Assembly: GCA_910579075.1 (NCBI GenBank) | Contig: CAJTSV010000012.1 | Span: forward strand, 1-28,287 | DNA from: an uncultured Eubacterium sp. | Lineage (GTDB): Bacteria > Bacillota > Clostridia > Lachnospirales > Lachnospiraceae | Length of the DNA stretch: 28,287 nucleotides | Direction of reading: 5' to 3' | Part shown: one piece after another, positions 1-10,000 of the stretch | How positions within the stretch are numbered: the first letter of the stretch is position 1 | How the letters are laid out: each line of letters opens with the position of its first letter | Notes under the pieces: generated by a model | Seen by the model: the letters and a program-made list of their open reading frames with translations, nothing else | Told to the model about the DNA's origin: nothing | The model's database searches: none | Made by a program: the position numbers and the translations under genes

Positions 1-696
1 TTTCTCCAGAGCCCTCTTCACCACACCGGGGCCGCTGACTCCCACATTGATGATCTTATCGCTCTCTGTCACACCGTGGAAAGCTCCTGCCATAAACGGA
101 TTGTCATCCGGCGCATTACAGAAAACAACCAGCTTTGCACAGCCCAGCGAATCCCGATCCTTCGTCCGCTGTGCCGTTTCCCTGACAATCTCGCCCATCA
201 GGCGCACGGCATCCATATCAATGCCCGTCTTGGTCGAACCGACATTGACCGAGCTGCATACAAAATCCGTCTCTGCGAGTGCCTTTGGAATGGAACGGAT
301 GAGGTTTTCATCCGCGGCAGTCATTCCCTTTGATACAAGCGCCGAATACCCGCCGATAAAATTGACGCCTGTTTTTTTGGCAGCCTTATCCAGCGTCCGT
401 GCAATCGTAACAAAATCATCCGGCGTCTTGCAGGCTGCCCCGCCAATCAGCGCAATCGGTGTAACGGATATCCGCTTGTTTACAATCGGAATCCGGTAAT
501 GGTTTTCAATTTTCTGCCCGGTGGAAACAAGGTCTCTTGCGAGCGAGGTAATCTTGCTGTAAATCTTTTCATTCAACGCTTCCAAATCGGAATCGATGCA
601 GTCTAACAGGCTGATGCCAAGCGTAATCGTGCGCACATCCAGGTTTTCGTGCTCAATCATATTGTTGGTTTCTGCTACTTCACGTATATTTATCAT
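1..696 (-). CDS. PFL family protein (UPF0210/DUF711), 3' part missing
   Basis: This is the first 232 residues of a PFL-family protein (UPF0210, COG2848); the family is usually about 450 residues, so the gene runs off the left edge of the window. The start ATG at 696 is preceded by AAGGAG with a short spacer. The recognisable parts are the N-terminus [18 protein letters not shown], the LGISLLDC stretch and the glycine-rich segments [13 protein letters not shown] and [14 protein letters not shown]. The family is structurally related to glycyl-radical enzymes, but its reaction is not established, so I assign no enzyme activity. It starts 24 bases after the stop of the ACT-domain gene. That ACT-then-UPF0210 pair is a conserved neighbourhood in Firmicutes and suggests one transcript and a shared metabolic or regulatory task. 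Identity is confident; function is open. Confidence 0.9.
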   Translation of the reverse strand, partial: MINIREVAETNNMIEHENLDVRTITLGISLLDCIDSDLEALNEKIYSKITSLARDLVSTGQKIENHYRIPIVNKRISVTPIALIGGAACKTPDDFVTIARTLDKAAKKTGVNFIGGYSALVSKGMTAADENLIRSIPKALAETDFVCSSVNVGSTKTGIDMDAVRLMGEIVRETAQRTKDRDSLGCAKLVVFCNAPDDNPFMAGAFHGVTESDKIINVGVSGPGVVKRALEK

Positions 697-720
697 GGGA
701 GTTCTCCTTGCATGTGAGTT

Positions 721-1029
721 TTAAATCCTGTGCATTTTTTCAAATATTTCTTCCTTCTGGCACTTGATGCTGACCCCAATCTGCGCCCCGACTGCGTCCA
801 GGTCTTCGGAGCATTTGGAAAATGTCACTTCTGATTCGTTCATTTCCACAATCATCATCATATTGAAAAATCCTTTGACAATCGTCTGGTTAATGTCAAG
901 GACATTGATATTGTGTTCTGATAAATAAGTACATACTTTTGCAATAATCCCGACGGTATCTTTTCCGATTACGGTAATAATTGCTTTGTCCGATGTTTTT
1001 CCTGTATTCTGTTCCATGTTCCGTCTCAC
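721..1029 (-). CDS. ACT domain-containing protein (UPF0237 family)
   Basis: A 102-residue protein consisting almost entirely of one ACT domain, of the GcvR-like UPF0237 type. The domain begins at KAIITVIGKDTVGIIAKV and continues with a second helix/strand set around LDINQTIVKGFFNMMMIVEM. ACT domains bind small ligands, often amino acids, and act as allosteric or regulatory modules; the ligand here cannot be read from sequence. The start is uncertain. The GTG at 1029 has AGGA six bases upstream, whereas the ATG at 1017 (98 residues, MEQNTGK) has only a weak GAG. The protein lies directly upstream of the PFL/UPF0210 gene with a 24-base gap, so co-transcription from the promoter at 1108-1136 is likely. 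Two copies of GTTTCCTTCTGGTTT sit in the leader (about 1040-1077 on the plus strand). Confidence 0.88.
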   Translation of the reverse strand: MRRNMEQNTGKTSDKAIITVIGKDTVGIIAKVCTYLSEHNINVLDINQTIVKGFFNMMMIVEMNESEVTFSKCSEDLDAVGAQIGVSIKCQKEEIFEKMHRI

Positions 1030-1107
1030 TTTCTGTCCTGTTTCCTTCTGGTTTTTTTCTTGTTTCCTTCTGGTTTCTTTCTGAATTTATCCTGATTTCT
1101 GACCGCT

Positions 1108-1136
1108 ATCATACCATAACCGGACGCGAACTTCAA
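1108..1136 (-). promoter_or_regulatory. Sigma-A promoter for the ACT-PFL operon
   Basis: On the minus strand TTGAAG (-35, plus 1131-1136) and TATGAT (-10, plus 1108-1113) are separated by exactly 17 bases. The predicted transcript starts near 1100, leaving about 70 bases of leader before the ACT gene. It lies between the terminator of the upstream operon and the ACT gene, so it marks a new transcription unit. Confidence 0.65.
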
Positions 1137-1147
1137 GCTCTTATTGG

Positions 1148-1175
1148 AAACAAAATACCGGAGCTGACGCCCCGG
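1148..1175 (-). terminator. Intrinsic terminator after the response regulator
   Basis: On the minus strand CCGGGGC and GCTCCGG pair (7 bp, one G-T wobble) around a four-base GTCA loop, followed by TATTTTGTTT. It sits 33 bases past the response regulator stop and just before the ACT-PFL promoter, so it probably ends the long operon that begins near 14300. Confidence 0.6.
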
Positions 1176-1208
1176 AATTCTCCCTCTGAAACACCCTTCG
1201 TTTTATTT

Positions 1209-1592
1209 TTACAAAGCCCTGCGAATCCGTTTAAGCAGCTCCTCGGAAGAAAACGGCTTTAATATGTAATCACAGATGCCAAGCCTGGCGCTTGCCAGGA
1301 CAGATTCCTTTTCCTCTACGCCGGTCAGCATAATAACCGGTATATCCGCCAGGCCTTTCATTGCCCGGATTTTCTGCAGTGTCTCAATGCCGTCCATCGG
1401 GTCCATCTGAATGTCCAGAAGAATCAGGTCCGGCTTTTCCATCTCCAGGTATTTCAGGGCGCGTACCCCGGAATTTACGGTGATGACATCATAATCGTTT
1501 CCCAGGGTATTCGAAATCCTCGTCAGGATTACTGCCGTATCGTCGACTGCTAAAATGCATTTTTTCGAACCCCTGATGTTTATCTGGCTCAT
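1209..1592 (-). CDS. Single-domain response regulator (CheY-like receiver)
   Basis: A 127-residue receiver domain with no output domain. The acidic pair is D17-D18, the phospho-acceptor is D60 in LLLDIQMDPMDG, the switch threonine is T90 in VIMLTG and the conserved lysine is K112 in LKPF. It therefore has every residue needed for phosphotransfer. Its start overlaps the stop of the hybrid kinase gene by four bases (ATGA, 1589-1592), which implies translational coupling and makes the kinase its probable partner. With no DNA-binding or enzymatic domain it must act by protein contact or as a phosphate shuttle or sink. The target is not encoded in the window. Confidence 0.93.
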   Translation of the reverse strand: MSQINIRGSKKCILAVDDTAVILTRISNTLGNDYDVITVNSGVRALKYLEMEKPDLILLDIQMDPMDGIETLQKIRAMKGLADIPVIMLTGVEEKESVLASARLGICDYILKPFSSEELLKRIRRAL

Positions 1593-4441
1593 TTGCGTTC
1601 ATCCTCCTTTTCAAGCATATCCAGAAGCTGGCCTAACAGTTCTTCCGCATAATCATCCTCATACAGCCGCAGCTGCTCCCGTATCTGCAAAAGCCTCTCC
1701 CCTGTGTCCTGCGGCAGCTCATGAAGCAGCAGGGAATCTATCTGCTGCGCACACTCCTTGGAACGGAAATGCTTTAATTCTTCGAGCGCTTCTGCCATCT
1801 GTTCCCGCAGCTGCTGCAATGGAAGGCCGGGCAGCTTTTCCTCCTGGCCATGCTCCTGCCTGCGCTGCTCCAAAAATGTGCCGATATTTGCAAGCAGGGT
1901 TTCATACTCCGCCATCAGCGCCTGAAACTGTGCATCGATAAATCCGCGGTCTTTGCGTGCAGCAGCATTTTCGTGTGCACGGGCCATCTCCGAGACTTTC
2001 GTGGCTCCGATATTCGCAGATGCGCTCTTAAGTCCGTGTACTTCAATCTGGTAGCGTGAAAGGTCGGTTTCCACAAGCTCCTGCAAAAGCGCCGTCTTGC
2101 GCCTGCCTTCCATGCTGTAAACCTCCAGCAGGTCGGCAAAGCCTTCCCCGCCGCCGGAATAATACTGCATGGCGGCATTGATGTCTATCCCGTCAATCTG
2201 AAACGCTTCCTGGTCCAGCAGGGTCGTTTCTGCTTCCGGCTCCTTCATCTGCCTGCCAGTTTCCGGTACCCAGCGCAGCAATAGCTGGTTCAGCTCTGCC
2301 CTGTCCAGGGGCTTGGAAATAAAATCGTCAAACCCGCACTCCAGAAAATGCTCCCGCATGCCTTCCATGGCATTGGCCGTCAAAGCAGCCATGACCGGAG
2401 CTGTTCCGTTTTCGCCGCAGTCCCTGCGGATAATCTGCGCCGCTTCAATGCCATCCATGCCGGGCATCATATGGTCCATAAAAATAATATCATAGCGGTT
2501 TGCACGTACCAGCTCAATGGCCTGCGGCCCGCCTTCTGCCTCATCCAGGTCAAAAGCATAGTTTTTCAGGAAGCCTCTGGCCACCTTGCGGTTGACTGCA
2601 TTATCATCAACAATCAGCACCCTTACGCCAGGAGCCGTAAAGCTGTGTATCATTCTGCGTTCATCCTGCGAAATGCCAGGCATCTGTGAAACGGGACGTT
2701 CATCCACGATTTTCTGCGGAATCGAAACCATAACCGTTGTCCCTTTTCCGTAAGTGCTTTTCACCTCAATGGTGCCTTCCATTAATTCCACCAGATGCTT
2801 TACAATCGCAAGCCCCAGCCCGGTGCCTTCTGCGCTCCGGTTCCGCCTGGAATCCACCTGGCGGAAATCCTCAAAAATCCTGGAAAGGTCTTCTTCCCGG
2901 ATGCCGCAGCCAGTGTCTTCCACACAGAAAATAAGCTGCTCCTCATCCGCAGTCCTTCCCGGCTTTCCGGTAACCGATGCACGTACATATCCCTTTTTCG
3001 TAAATTTAATGGCGTTGTTGAGAATGTTAATCAGAATCTGCCGGATTCTGCCGTCATCCCCTTGATAGCGGCATGGAATCGACTGGTCACACTCGTATTT
3101 CAGAATCAGCCCCCGCTGCGAAGCTGCCATATCCATCATGCCTATGACCTCGTCCGCCATTGCCCTGATATAATAATCCGCATAGACCAGCTCCATTTTG
3201 CCCGCCTCTACCTTGGACAAATCTAAAATGTCATTGATTATCGTCAGCAGGTTTCTGGCCGCAGACTGCACATCCCTGGCATGGGAATAAATCTCCTCAT
3301 CTTCGCATTCTTCCATAATAATATCGTTCAGGCCGATAATGGCATTCATCGGCGTGCGAATCTCATGGGACATATTTGCAAGAAATTCGCTCTTTGCGAT
3401 GCTGGCCTTCTCTGCCTGGCGGCGCACGCGCTTAATCTCGTCGATATAAGCCCTGGTATCGGTCATATCCAGAATCAGGATAACACAGCCCTGCTTTCTG
3501 CCATTTTCATCTACAATCGGCTTGCTGTGGCTTTCATAATACCGCTCGTGAATGGAAAAGCTCTGGGGAATGTCCTGATTGAGCATTTCCTCGCGGAAAT
3601 CTTCGACCACGCGGATATTCTCTCCCAGCCGGTGCGCGGGAAGACTGGCAAAAATATCTGCCGCCGCCCGGTTATAGCCGACGAGCCGGTCATGGTCATC
3701 CAGAGTAATCACGCCGTCGCCCATGCTTTCCAGGACTTTTGCCGCTGCCAGGTGGCGGAAATCATAATTCCGGCGGCTCCAGACTACAATGACTACCATG
3801 GATATGGAAATCGTCAGCGTAACCGGCGTAAAGTCAAATACGTCCACCAGCTTAAACACATAAGCAAGCAGCATGATAACCGGAAATGTGGAGATTCCCA
3901 GAATCATCCCGTACTGGCGGCTGACCTGATGGTCCGAGCGCTCCCGGATTGCACGCACCAGAACATATATACACAGTGTATACGGAATCACTACACGGCA
4001 GAACAGAAAAAATACATACAGCGGCCCATAGGCAATACTGACATGATAAAATCCGCCCGCATCCGCCACCCACTGCACATCGCTGTAAAAAAGCCCATTC
4101 CAGTTAAAGAACACCGCTGGCAGTGCAAAAAAGCTGATGACACTGAGCACCCGTAACAGCTTTTTGGGCGGGGCAATGTAACAATACGTATGCAAAAACC
4201 AGCAGTAACAGATTGGCACAAACACAGAGCCTATGTTTTCCACGGTTACAGCCGTCATGGCGGCTTCCAGCCCGGGTGCAGTCAGTTCCAGCAGGTAGCC
4301 TGCATTCTGTACCAGCGAACCGCACAGCGTGATAATCAGCATTTTCTGCTCCCTGGCCCCATCCCCGTTCAGCAAAAGAAGCATCGCAATGATTGTCAGG
4401 CATATGCCAAAACATTCCAGTAAAATAACAAAATCTGCCAT
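1589..4441 (-). CDS. Hybrid sensor histidine kinase with 7TM input, PAS, receiver and Hpt domains
   Basis: A 950-residue multidomain kinase. Residues 1-222 carry about seven hydrophobic segments (histidine-kinase 7TM type), followed by a PAS-like domain (about 232-335), a HisKA domain with phospho-accepting H359 in MSHEIRTP, and a HATPase domain with N-box NNAIKF (475-480), G1 box DTGCGI and G2 box GTGLGLAI. A receiver domain follows, with D612-D613, phospho-acceptor D656 and K710. Next is an Hpt domain with H802 in HGLKSASANIG, then a helical tail to 950. All phosphorelay residues are present, so a His359-Asp656-His802-Asp relay to the coupled response regulator (D60) is a reasonable inference. 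The start ATG at 4441 has GGGGGA nine bases upstream. It lies 36 bases after the AAA/PD-(D/E)XK gene. The signal sensed is unknown; a membrane-embedded or lipophilic ligand would suit the 7TM input. Confidence 0.93.
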   Translation of the reverse strand: MADFVILLECFGICLTIIAMLLLLNGDGAREQKMLIITLCGSLVQNAGYLLELTAPGLEAAMTAVTVENIGSVFVPICYCWFLHTYCYIAPPKKLLRVLSVISFFALPAVFFNWNGLFYSDVQWVADAGGFYHVSIAYGPLYVFFLFCRVVIPYTLCIYVLVRAIRERSDHQVSRQYGMILGISTFPVIMLLAYVFKLVDVFDFTPVTLTISISMVVIVVWSRRNYDFRHLAAAKVLESMGDGVITLDDHDRLVGYNRAAADIFASLPAHRLGENIRVVEDFREEMLNQDIPQSFSIHERYYESHSKPIVDENGRKQGCVILILDMTDTRAYIDEIKRVRRQAEKASIAKSEFLANMSHEIRTPMNAIIGLNDIIMEECEDEEIYSHARDVQSAARNLLTIINDILDLSKVEAGKMELVYADYYIRAMADEVIGMMDMAASQRGLILKYECDQSIPCRYQGDDGRIRQILINILNNAIKFTKKGYVRASVTGKPGRTADEEQLIFCVEDTGCGIREEDLSRIFEDFRQVDSRRNRSAEGTGLGLAIVKHLVELMEGTIEVKSTYGKGTTVMVSIPQKIVDERPVSQMPGISQDERRMIHSFTAPGVRVLIVDDNAVNRKVARGFLKNYAFDLDEAEGGPQAIELVRANRYDIIFMDHMMPGMDGIEAAQIIRRDCGENGTAPVMAALTANAMEGMREHFLECGFDDFISKPLDRAELNQLLLRWVPETGRQMKEPEAETTLLDQEAFQIDGIDINAAMQYYSGGGEGFADLLEVYSMEGRRKTALLQELVETDLSRYQIEVHGLKSASANIGATKVSEMARAHENAAARKDRGFIDAQFQALMAEYETLLANIGTFLEQRRQEHGQEEKLPGLPLQQLREQMAEALEELKHFRSKECAQQIDSLLLHELPQDTGERLLQIREQLRLYEDDYAEELLGQLLDMLEKEDERK

Positions 4442-4477
4442 ACAGCATTTCCCCCATTTTTGGCCTGACAGCTGGCA

Positions 4478-6196
4478 CTACCCGCAAATCAGAACCTCCT
4501 GTCCGTCAAATACAAAACCGTAATGGCGGATGCGTTCCTTTTCAATTCCCCTTGCTAAAAGCTCTGTGTCATATTTCATTTTTTCTATCTGAGCCAGTGC
4601 ATTTTCCGCTGCCTGCTGCATTGTTTTATCTTTTTGCGGGGAAAACACCTTAAATTCCATAATAACCGCATCATCATCCGGCCGCAGCGGTTCCATCATC
4701 ACATCATACCTTCCAAGGCCGCTCTGCCTGTTGGAACGGATATGATAGCGTCCGGCAAGGTCTACAATCAGCCCCAGCACAAACCCATGGTAAAATCTTT
4801 CGGGATGTGTTTTTTCCGACGGCCTGCGGCCGGTATCAAAGCTGCTGAACATTTCCGCAGATACTTCATTCATATACTGGTTCATATATTCCAAATCACC
4901 AAGCAGCAGGGCTTCTTTAAAATTCCCATAGGATGTTTCGTCTTCTGGAAACCACCCTTCTATCATTTCCCGAAACATCATCTGCGTTTCATAATTGGTG
5001 ATTTTCAGCTGGTAAACAAATTTTCCTTTTGCATGGTCAAACCGCCTGTTTTCCGGTTTCAGATAACCGCACGCAGCCAGCAGGCTCCACACGGCATCCT
5101 TTTTCCGGTTCAGCTGTTCGAATGCCGCCTGTTCATCCAGTACCGCTTCCAGGCATCTGCCGTCCAGCAGGTCTTCCATCTGCATTTTCATCTGCGGGGT
5201 TCCTTTTTTTATCAGTTCCGATACCAGTGCATTGGAGCTGGAATCTGCCCAGTACGGCGCATACTCCTTTGTCCGCAGAAACATCATAACCGACCATGGA
5301 TTATAGATGTCATTCCTGCTGCCAGACCAAAACCCATTGTACCAGAACCGGACCTGTTCCTTTTCTTCCTGCATCCCCATCTGGTCCAGGGCGCAGAATA
5401 CTTCGTCCTGCGTAAATCCAAAGCAGGTGCTGTACTCCTGAGAAAGAGCCGTTACAACCATCAGGTTATTTAAATCCGAAAATACGGACTCTTTGCTCAC
5501 ACGCATAATGCCTGTCAGAATCGCCCGGTATAAATAATCATTCGTTTTAAAGGTTGAATGAAACATGCTGCGGATAAGCGCCGCCAGTTCTTCCCAGTAC
5601 CCGCAGACAAACGCTTCCTGCATCGGCGTATCATATTCATCCAGCAGCACGATAACCTTACTGCCATAATGCCTGGCCAGATACGACATCAGCGTCTTTA
5701 CTGCCCGCGAAATAACTGTGTCCGTCAGTTCCTTGCGTGGATTCCTGTCCGGGCCGACATACTGGCCAAATGTATCATAATTTTTCTTCTCAGCATCACT
5801 GAGTGTATCAGACTGCAGCAGATAATCATGCTTTCGATACAGTTCTTCCAAAACAGCAATAATGCCTTCCCTTGCCGTCTGGAAATCCCTTCCCTTTACC
5901 TCGGCAAAGCTGAAAGAGATTACCGGATAAGTGCCCTGCAGCCTGCGGTACTCCTCATCCTCCCAGATGGACAGCCCTTCAAACAGCCCGCCCCTGCCTG
6001 CATGCCTGACTGAAAAAAAGCATTCTATCATGCTTAAATTCAGCGTTTTTCCAAAACGGCGCGGGCGCGTAATCAGGGTAACATCGTCTTTATTTTCCCA
6101 CCATTCCTTTATCAGGCCTGTTTTATCAATGTAAAAGGCCTGTTCCTGGCGCATATATTCAAAGCTCTGGCTCCCAATGGAAACGGTCTGTTCCAA
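4478..6196 (-). CDS. AAA-ATPase-like protein with C-terminal PD-(D/E)XK nuclease fold
   Basis: A 572-residue protein of the AAA-ATPase_like plus PDDEXK_9 family, abundant in gut Clostridia and Bacteroidetes. The start shows the family signature FYIDKT (residues 21-26). A variant Walker A, RPRRFGKT, lies at 44-51 and Walker B, VIVLLDEYD, at 181-189. The C-terminal part has the conserved ERFYHGFVLGL segment and a nuclease-like core with D498 (GRYDVM) and E514-F515-K516 in VIMEFKVF, matching the D...ExK pattern. Length is normal for a complete family member. Biological function is not established; proposals include mobile-element or defence-linked ATPases. It sits 19 bases after walJ inside the polA operon and 36 bases before the kinase. 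Two related proteins occur at 14549-16282 and 16452-18041. Confidence 0.88.
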   Translation of the reverse strand: MEQTVSIGSQSFEYMRQEQAFYIDKTGLIKEWWENKDDVTLITRPRRFGKTLNLSMIECFFSVRHAGRGGLFEGLSIWEDEEYRRLQGTYPVISFSFAEVKGRDFQTAREGIIAVLEELYRKHDYLLQSDTLSDAEKKNYDTFGQYVGPDRNPRKELTDTVISRAVKTLMSYLARHYGSKVIVLLDEYDTPMQEAFVCGYWEELAALIRSMFHSTFKTNDYLYRAILTGIMRVSKESVFSDLNNLMVVTALSQEYSTCFGFTQDEVFCALDQMGMQEEKEQVRFWYNGFWSGSRNDIYNPWSVMMFLRTKEYAPYWADSSSNALVSELIKKGTPQMKMQMEDLLDGRCLEAVLDEQAAFEQLNRKKDAVWSLLAACGYLKPENRRFDHAKGKFVYQLKITNYETQMMFREMIEGWFPEDETSYGNFKEALLLGDLEYMNQYMNEVSAEMFSSFDTGRRPSEKTHPERFYHGFVLGLIVDLAGRYHIRSNRQSGLGRYDVMMEPLRPDDDAVIMEFKVFSPQKDKTMQQAAENALAQIEKMKYDTELLARGIEKERIRHYGFVFDGQEVLICG

Positions 6197-6215
6197 GCTG
6201 CCGCACGCCCCTTTC

Positions 6216-7016
6216 TTATGCGCAGATCATCTGCGATGCCTCGCTGCGCTTTGCCACATAAATCGGAAAATCATCCCCTTTATAAGGATTTTCCCCCATC
6301 GACACTTCCAGACGCACTGTCTCATAAGCAAGCTCGGCATAATTATTTTCCTGGCTTAAATGCCCGAGCACGACGGAATGAAAGCGGTCGTGCAAAAGGC
6401 GTCCGAGCAGCTGCCCGGAAAGCACATTGGATAAATGCCCCCGGTCGCTTAAAATGCGCTGCTTGAGCGGATATGGATAGCTTCCTGTCTGAAGCATGCG
6501 TACATCGTGGTTTGCTTCCAGCAGCAGGATATCCAGATTCTGCAATGTTTCCACAAGCGAATCATCGTAGGTGCCAAGGTCTGTAATCACGCCGATTTTC
6601 TGGCTGTCTGTTTTGATGATATAAGCCACCGGGTCTGCCGCGTCATGGGAAATGGATATCGGGTGCACCGTCATGTCCCCAATCTGGAATTCCTGCCCCG
6701 GAACAATCGGATGCAGCAGGGATTCTTCTATTTTTCCGACCGATTTTACTGAAAGCACTGCATCCAGCGTTGCTTTTGTTCCATAGACAGGCAGCCCGCA
6801 GCGCCTGGCAATTACGCCAAGTCCCGCTATATGGTCTATATGCTCGTGGGTAACCAGAACGGCTTCCATTTCACACGTTTTTAATCCGACCGAGTTTAAT
6901 CCGGCTTCAATCCGCCTGCCGCTGATTCCGGCGTCGACCAGCAGGTGCGAATCCGGCGTTCCCGCACAGATACAGTTCCCGCTGCTGCCGCTTGCAATAC
7001 TGCATAATTCCATCAT
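6216..7016 (-). CDS. MBL-fold metallo-hydrolase, WalJ/YycJ-like
   Basis: A 266-residue metallo-beta-lactamase-fold protein of the YycJ/WalJ group, whose members are reported as DNA exonucleases. The N-terminus runs SIASGSSGNCICAG into a DAGIS motif. The metal-binding signature HEHIDH lies at residues 57-62, with further candidate ligands H124 (SISHDA), D146 (ITDLGTYD) and a late histidine in VVLGHLSQENN. The start ATG overlaps the stop of the upstream fusion gene by four bases (ATGA, 7013-7016), so translation is coupled. In Bacillus walJ sits in the walRK operon; here it follows polA/coaE/FtsA-like, which fits a role in DNA replication and repair, though the substrate cannot be read from sequence. 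Confidence 0.9.
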   Translation of the reverse strand: MMELCSIASGSSGNCICAGTPDSHLLVDAGISGRRIEAGLNSVGLKTCEMEAVLVTHEHIDHIAGLGVIARRCGLPVYGTKATLDAVLSVKSVGKIEESLLHPIVPGQEFQIGDMTVHPISISHDAADPVAYIIKTDSQKIGVITDLGTYDDSLVETLQNLDILLLEANHDVRMLQTGSYPYPLKQRILSDRGHLSNVLSGQLLGRLLHDRFHSVVLGHLSQENNYAELAYETVRLEVSMGENPYKGDDFPIYVAKRSEASQMICA

Positions 7017-10000
7017 CTGTTTTCCTTCCAGTAAATGTCTATTTTATCGCCCCGGTTTAAAAGCTGTGTATACTGCGCAGCCTGGCCGTTTACTTCTGTT
7101 TTCAGCATGCGGCCCTTAGACTGTGACAGGTCGAACTGAATGTATTCAAAAATGTCTACAAAGATAAACTCTTTTTTATTTTTTAATGTGATAGTTTCTC
7201 CATTGACCGTTATCTGAAACGGCTGTTCTCCATCTGGTAATTCTGCTGCCTGTGTGCTTTCCTGCGGTATATCCGCTGCCTGTGGTTCCATGCCTTTCGT
7301 TCCTTTTGGTGTTTCTGCCAAATGAGCTTTTTCCTGCGGTGTACGGGCAGGCATGGCCGCTGCATTTCCAGAAGGCATGCCGGATGACACGGCTGTGGCA
7401 TAGGCTGGCTGCACGGATGATGTGCCGGCTGGTACTGCTGCTTTTGATGCTTCGCCGGCTGCACGGGCTGGTGTTCCGGTTTCGCCTGCTACAGCACTGC
7501 CTGATACTCCTGATTCGGCCATTGGTACAATGCTGCCCGATGCTCCCGATGACGGTACTGCCAGACCTGGTTTCCCTGTTTCAGCTGCTGTACTGCTGCC
7601 TGATTTTCCGGTTCCAGCCATCGATGCTGCACTGCCTTGTGTTCCGGCTTCGGCTGACGCTCCGCCTGTTGCTTTCAGTTCAGATGAAGGTGCTGCCTGG
7701 CCTGGTGTTCCGGTTTCGCCTGCTACAGCGCTGCCTGATTTTCCGCTTTCAGCCATCGATGCTGCACTGCCTGGTGTTCCGGCTTCGGCTGACACACTGC
7801 CTGTTGCTCCTGTTGCAGCTGGCACACCGCCTGACGCTCCTGTTTCGGCTGACGCTCCGCCTGATACTCCTGTTGCAGCTGAAGGTGCTGCCAGGCCTGA
7901 TTTTCCTTTTTCATCTGCTGCAGCGCCGCCTGATATTCCGGTTTTGGCCATTGACACAGCACTGCCCGATGCGCCTGATGACGGTACTGCCAGGCCTGAT
8001 GTTCCAGTTTCAGCTGCTGCAGTGCTGCCTGACATTCCGCTCCCTGCTGCACTGCCGGATATCCCTGCTTCGGCTGCTGCACTGCCGGATAATTCTGCTG
8101 CCGGCGCTGTACTGCCCGGCCCTCCTGTCCCTGCCACTCCTGCGCTGTCCCTGGAGCCAGCTCTTTGTGCACGCACGCTGCGGTTTGCATCTGCTACAGC
8201 TGCAAGGTCTGTAAATGTCTTTCCAAATACATCCGTTACAGGTGCCTGCCTTACAGCTGCTGCACCTGCCGCCTGTGCAGCTTTTGCCATATCTATCCGG
8301 CCCGGGCTGTCAGCCGAAGCTGCCGGCACCTGCATTGCCTGCGCTGCCGGAGTTCTTCCAGGCTGTGCCTGCGGCATGCCTGCCTGCTCTTTTGCCGCAT
8401 CCGCGCCTGACGGATTCTGCGGCAGTGCAAGTATGGAAGACTGCCCGATTGCCTTTTTCATCGGCACTTTTTCTTCCAGATTCGGCACTCTTTTTGGCGG
8501 TGCATCCGGGTATACGTCCTGCGGCGTGGAGCGGTACGAAATCACTTTCCAGTCCACGCTGAAATTTTCATACACAAGCGCCTGCAAATCTTCGACGCGG
8601 TTGTTGACCAAAATATCCGCATCCATATCCAGCTCGACATCCATAAATTCCGCCAGCTGCTCTACCGTATAAAAGCTTCTTGTAACAATGGCATCGTCTT
8701 CCTTAATTTCGTAAGTCGGCGGCTCTAAAATCCCGTTTACCTCGACATAGCGCGGACAGGTAATCAGCTTTCCATTGACCTCAAATGTAATCGTGGAGCT
8801 GTGGTATTCTTCAAGCTGCCCGACCATGTAATGCGCTTCCCGGCCGGCGGTGGAAGGCTCTATCGTAATATCGCAGTTCGGCTCAATCGGCGTATTAATC
8901 GACGCCGGACGGTCATTCATGCGGATAATTGCCGCTTCCCCGGCATCCCCGCGTACAATGCGCGGCCTGCCGTTAACCGTAAAGTTAATCTCTTTCCCGC
9001 GTTTCGGAAACAGCTGGTCATTCGGAAATCCGGCCTGAATCGCCGCATCTACAATCGTCAGCTTATTATTGTCATACAGCTTCATCCGCTCGCCGTTAAA
9101 CCGTACCATAATAAAATTGTTTTTCTGTTCATAATAATTCAGGCAGATACCAATCGGCGTTACCAGCAGCGGGTCCTTTACTATCTCATCCTGCAGGAAT
9201 GTGACCTCCTTGAGCACTTCCGCACCGCGCAGCGCCACGCGCTCCTGCGGCAGCTCCAGCTTTTTGGCCAGCATTTCGTCAAAGCCGTGTATCTTTCCGC
9301 CGCCGCCGACGATAAATGTCGCGCTCACACTCTGGTCGCCGTTTAATTCCTTAATTTTTTCTGCCACATCCGTAGACATTTTGTCAACCAGCGGCTCGGT
9401 CAGCTTCCACACTTCTTCGGCTGTAATCGTATGCTTCAGGCTCATGATATCTTCAAATTCAATCTCCGTGTCCGTAGCCGCAGACAGCTTGATATGCTCC
9501 GCCATTTTAAAATCAACCAGGTAATGCTGCACAATCATCTCGGTCAGTTCATCCCCCGCAAACGGAATCATGCCGTAAGCAATAATGCTGCCGTCCCTGG
9601 TCAGGGAAATATCGGACGTGCCCGCGCCGACATCGACAAGCGCAATATTCAGCATGCGGAAATTTTCCGGAATCGCGACGTCAATAGCCGCAATCGGCTC
9701 CAGAGTCATATTTGCTACCGTAAGCCCGGCAAAACCGACTGCCATATACAAGCCGTCCACGACATCTTCCGGCAGGAATGTCACAATGATTTTTGCAGAA
9801 ATTTTATCCGCTTTATGGCTTTCGATATTGGAAAAAATCTCGTCGTTGATAAAATATTTCATGACAGAATAGCCGACACAGTAAAACTTATACTTTGTAT
9901 CGTTCGCTTCTTTCAGCTGCTGTGCTGCCTTGTCGACGCCGAGCAGCTCCAGCGTATGGATATGCTCGCCTGTTACAACCGTTTCTTCCGGGAATTCATA

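Noticed and set aside
1040..1077. Two copies of GTTTCCTTCTGGTTT as a possible regulatory array
   Set aside because: Only two copies with irregular spacing; pyrimidine-rich words recur by chance in this leader.
3281..4156. A 291-codon plus-strand frame
   Set aside because: It is antisense to the membrane and PAS part of the histidine kinase, which has clear motifs on the minus strand.
7422..8672. A 416-codon plus-strand frame rich in Ala, Pro and Asp
   Set aside because: It is the antisense of the low-complexity linker in the FtsA-like gene; repeat composition removes stops from several frames, and it has no ribosome site or family match.
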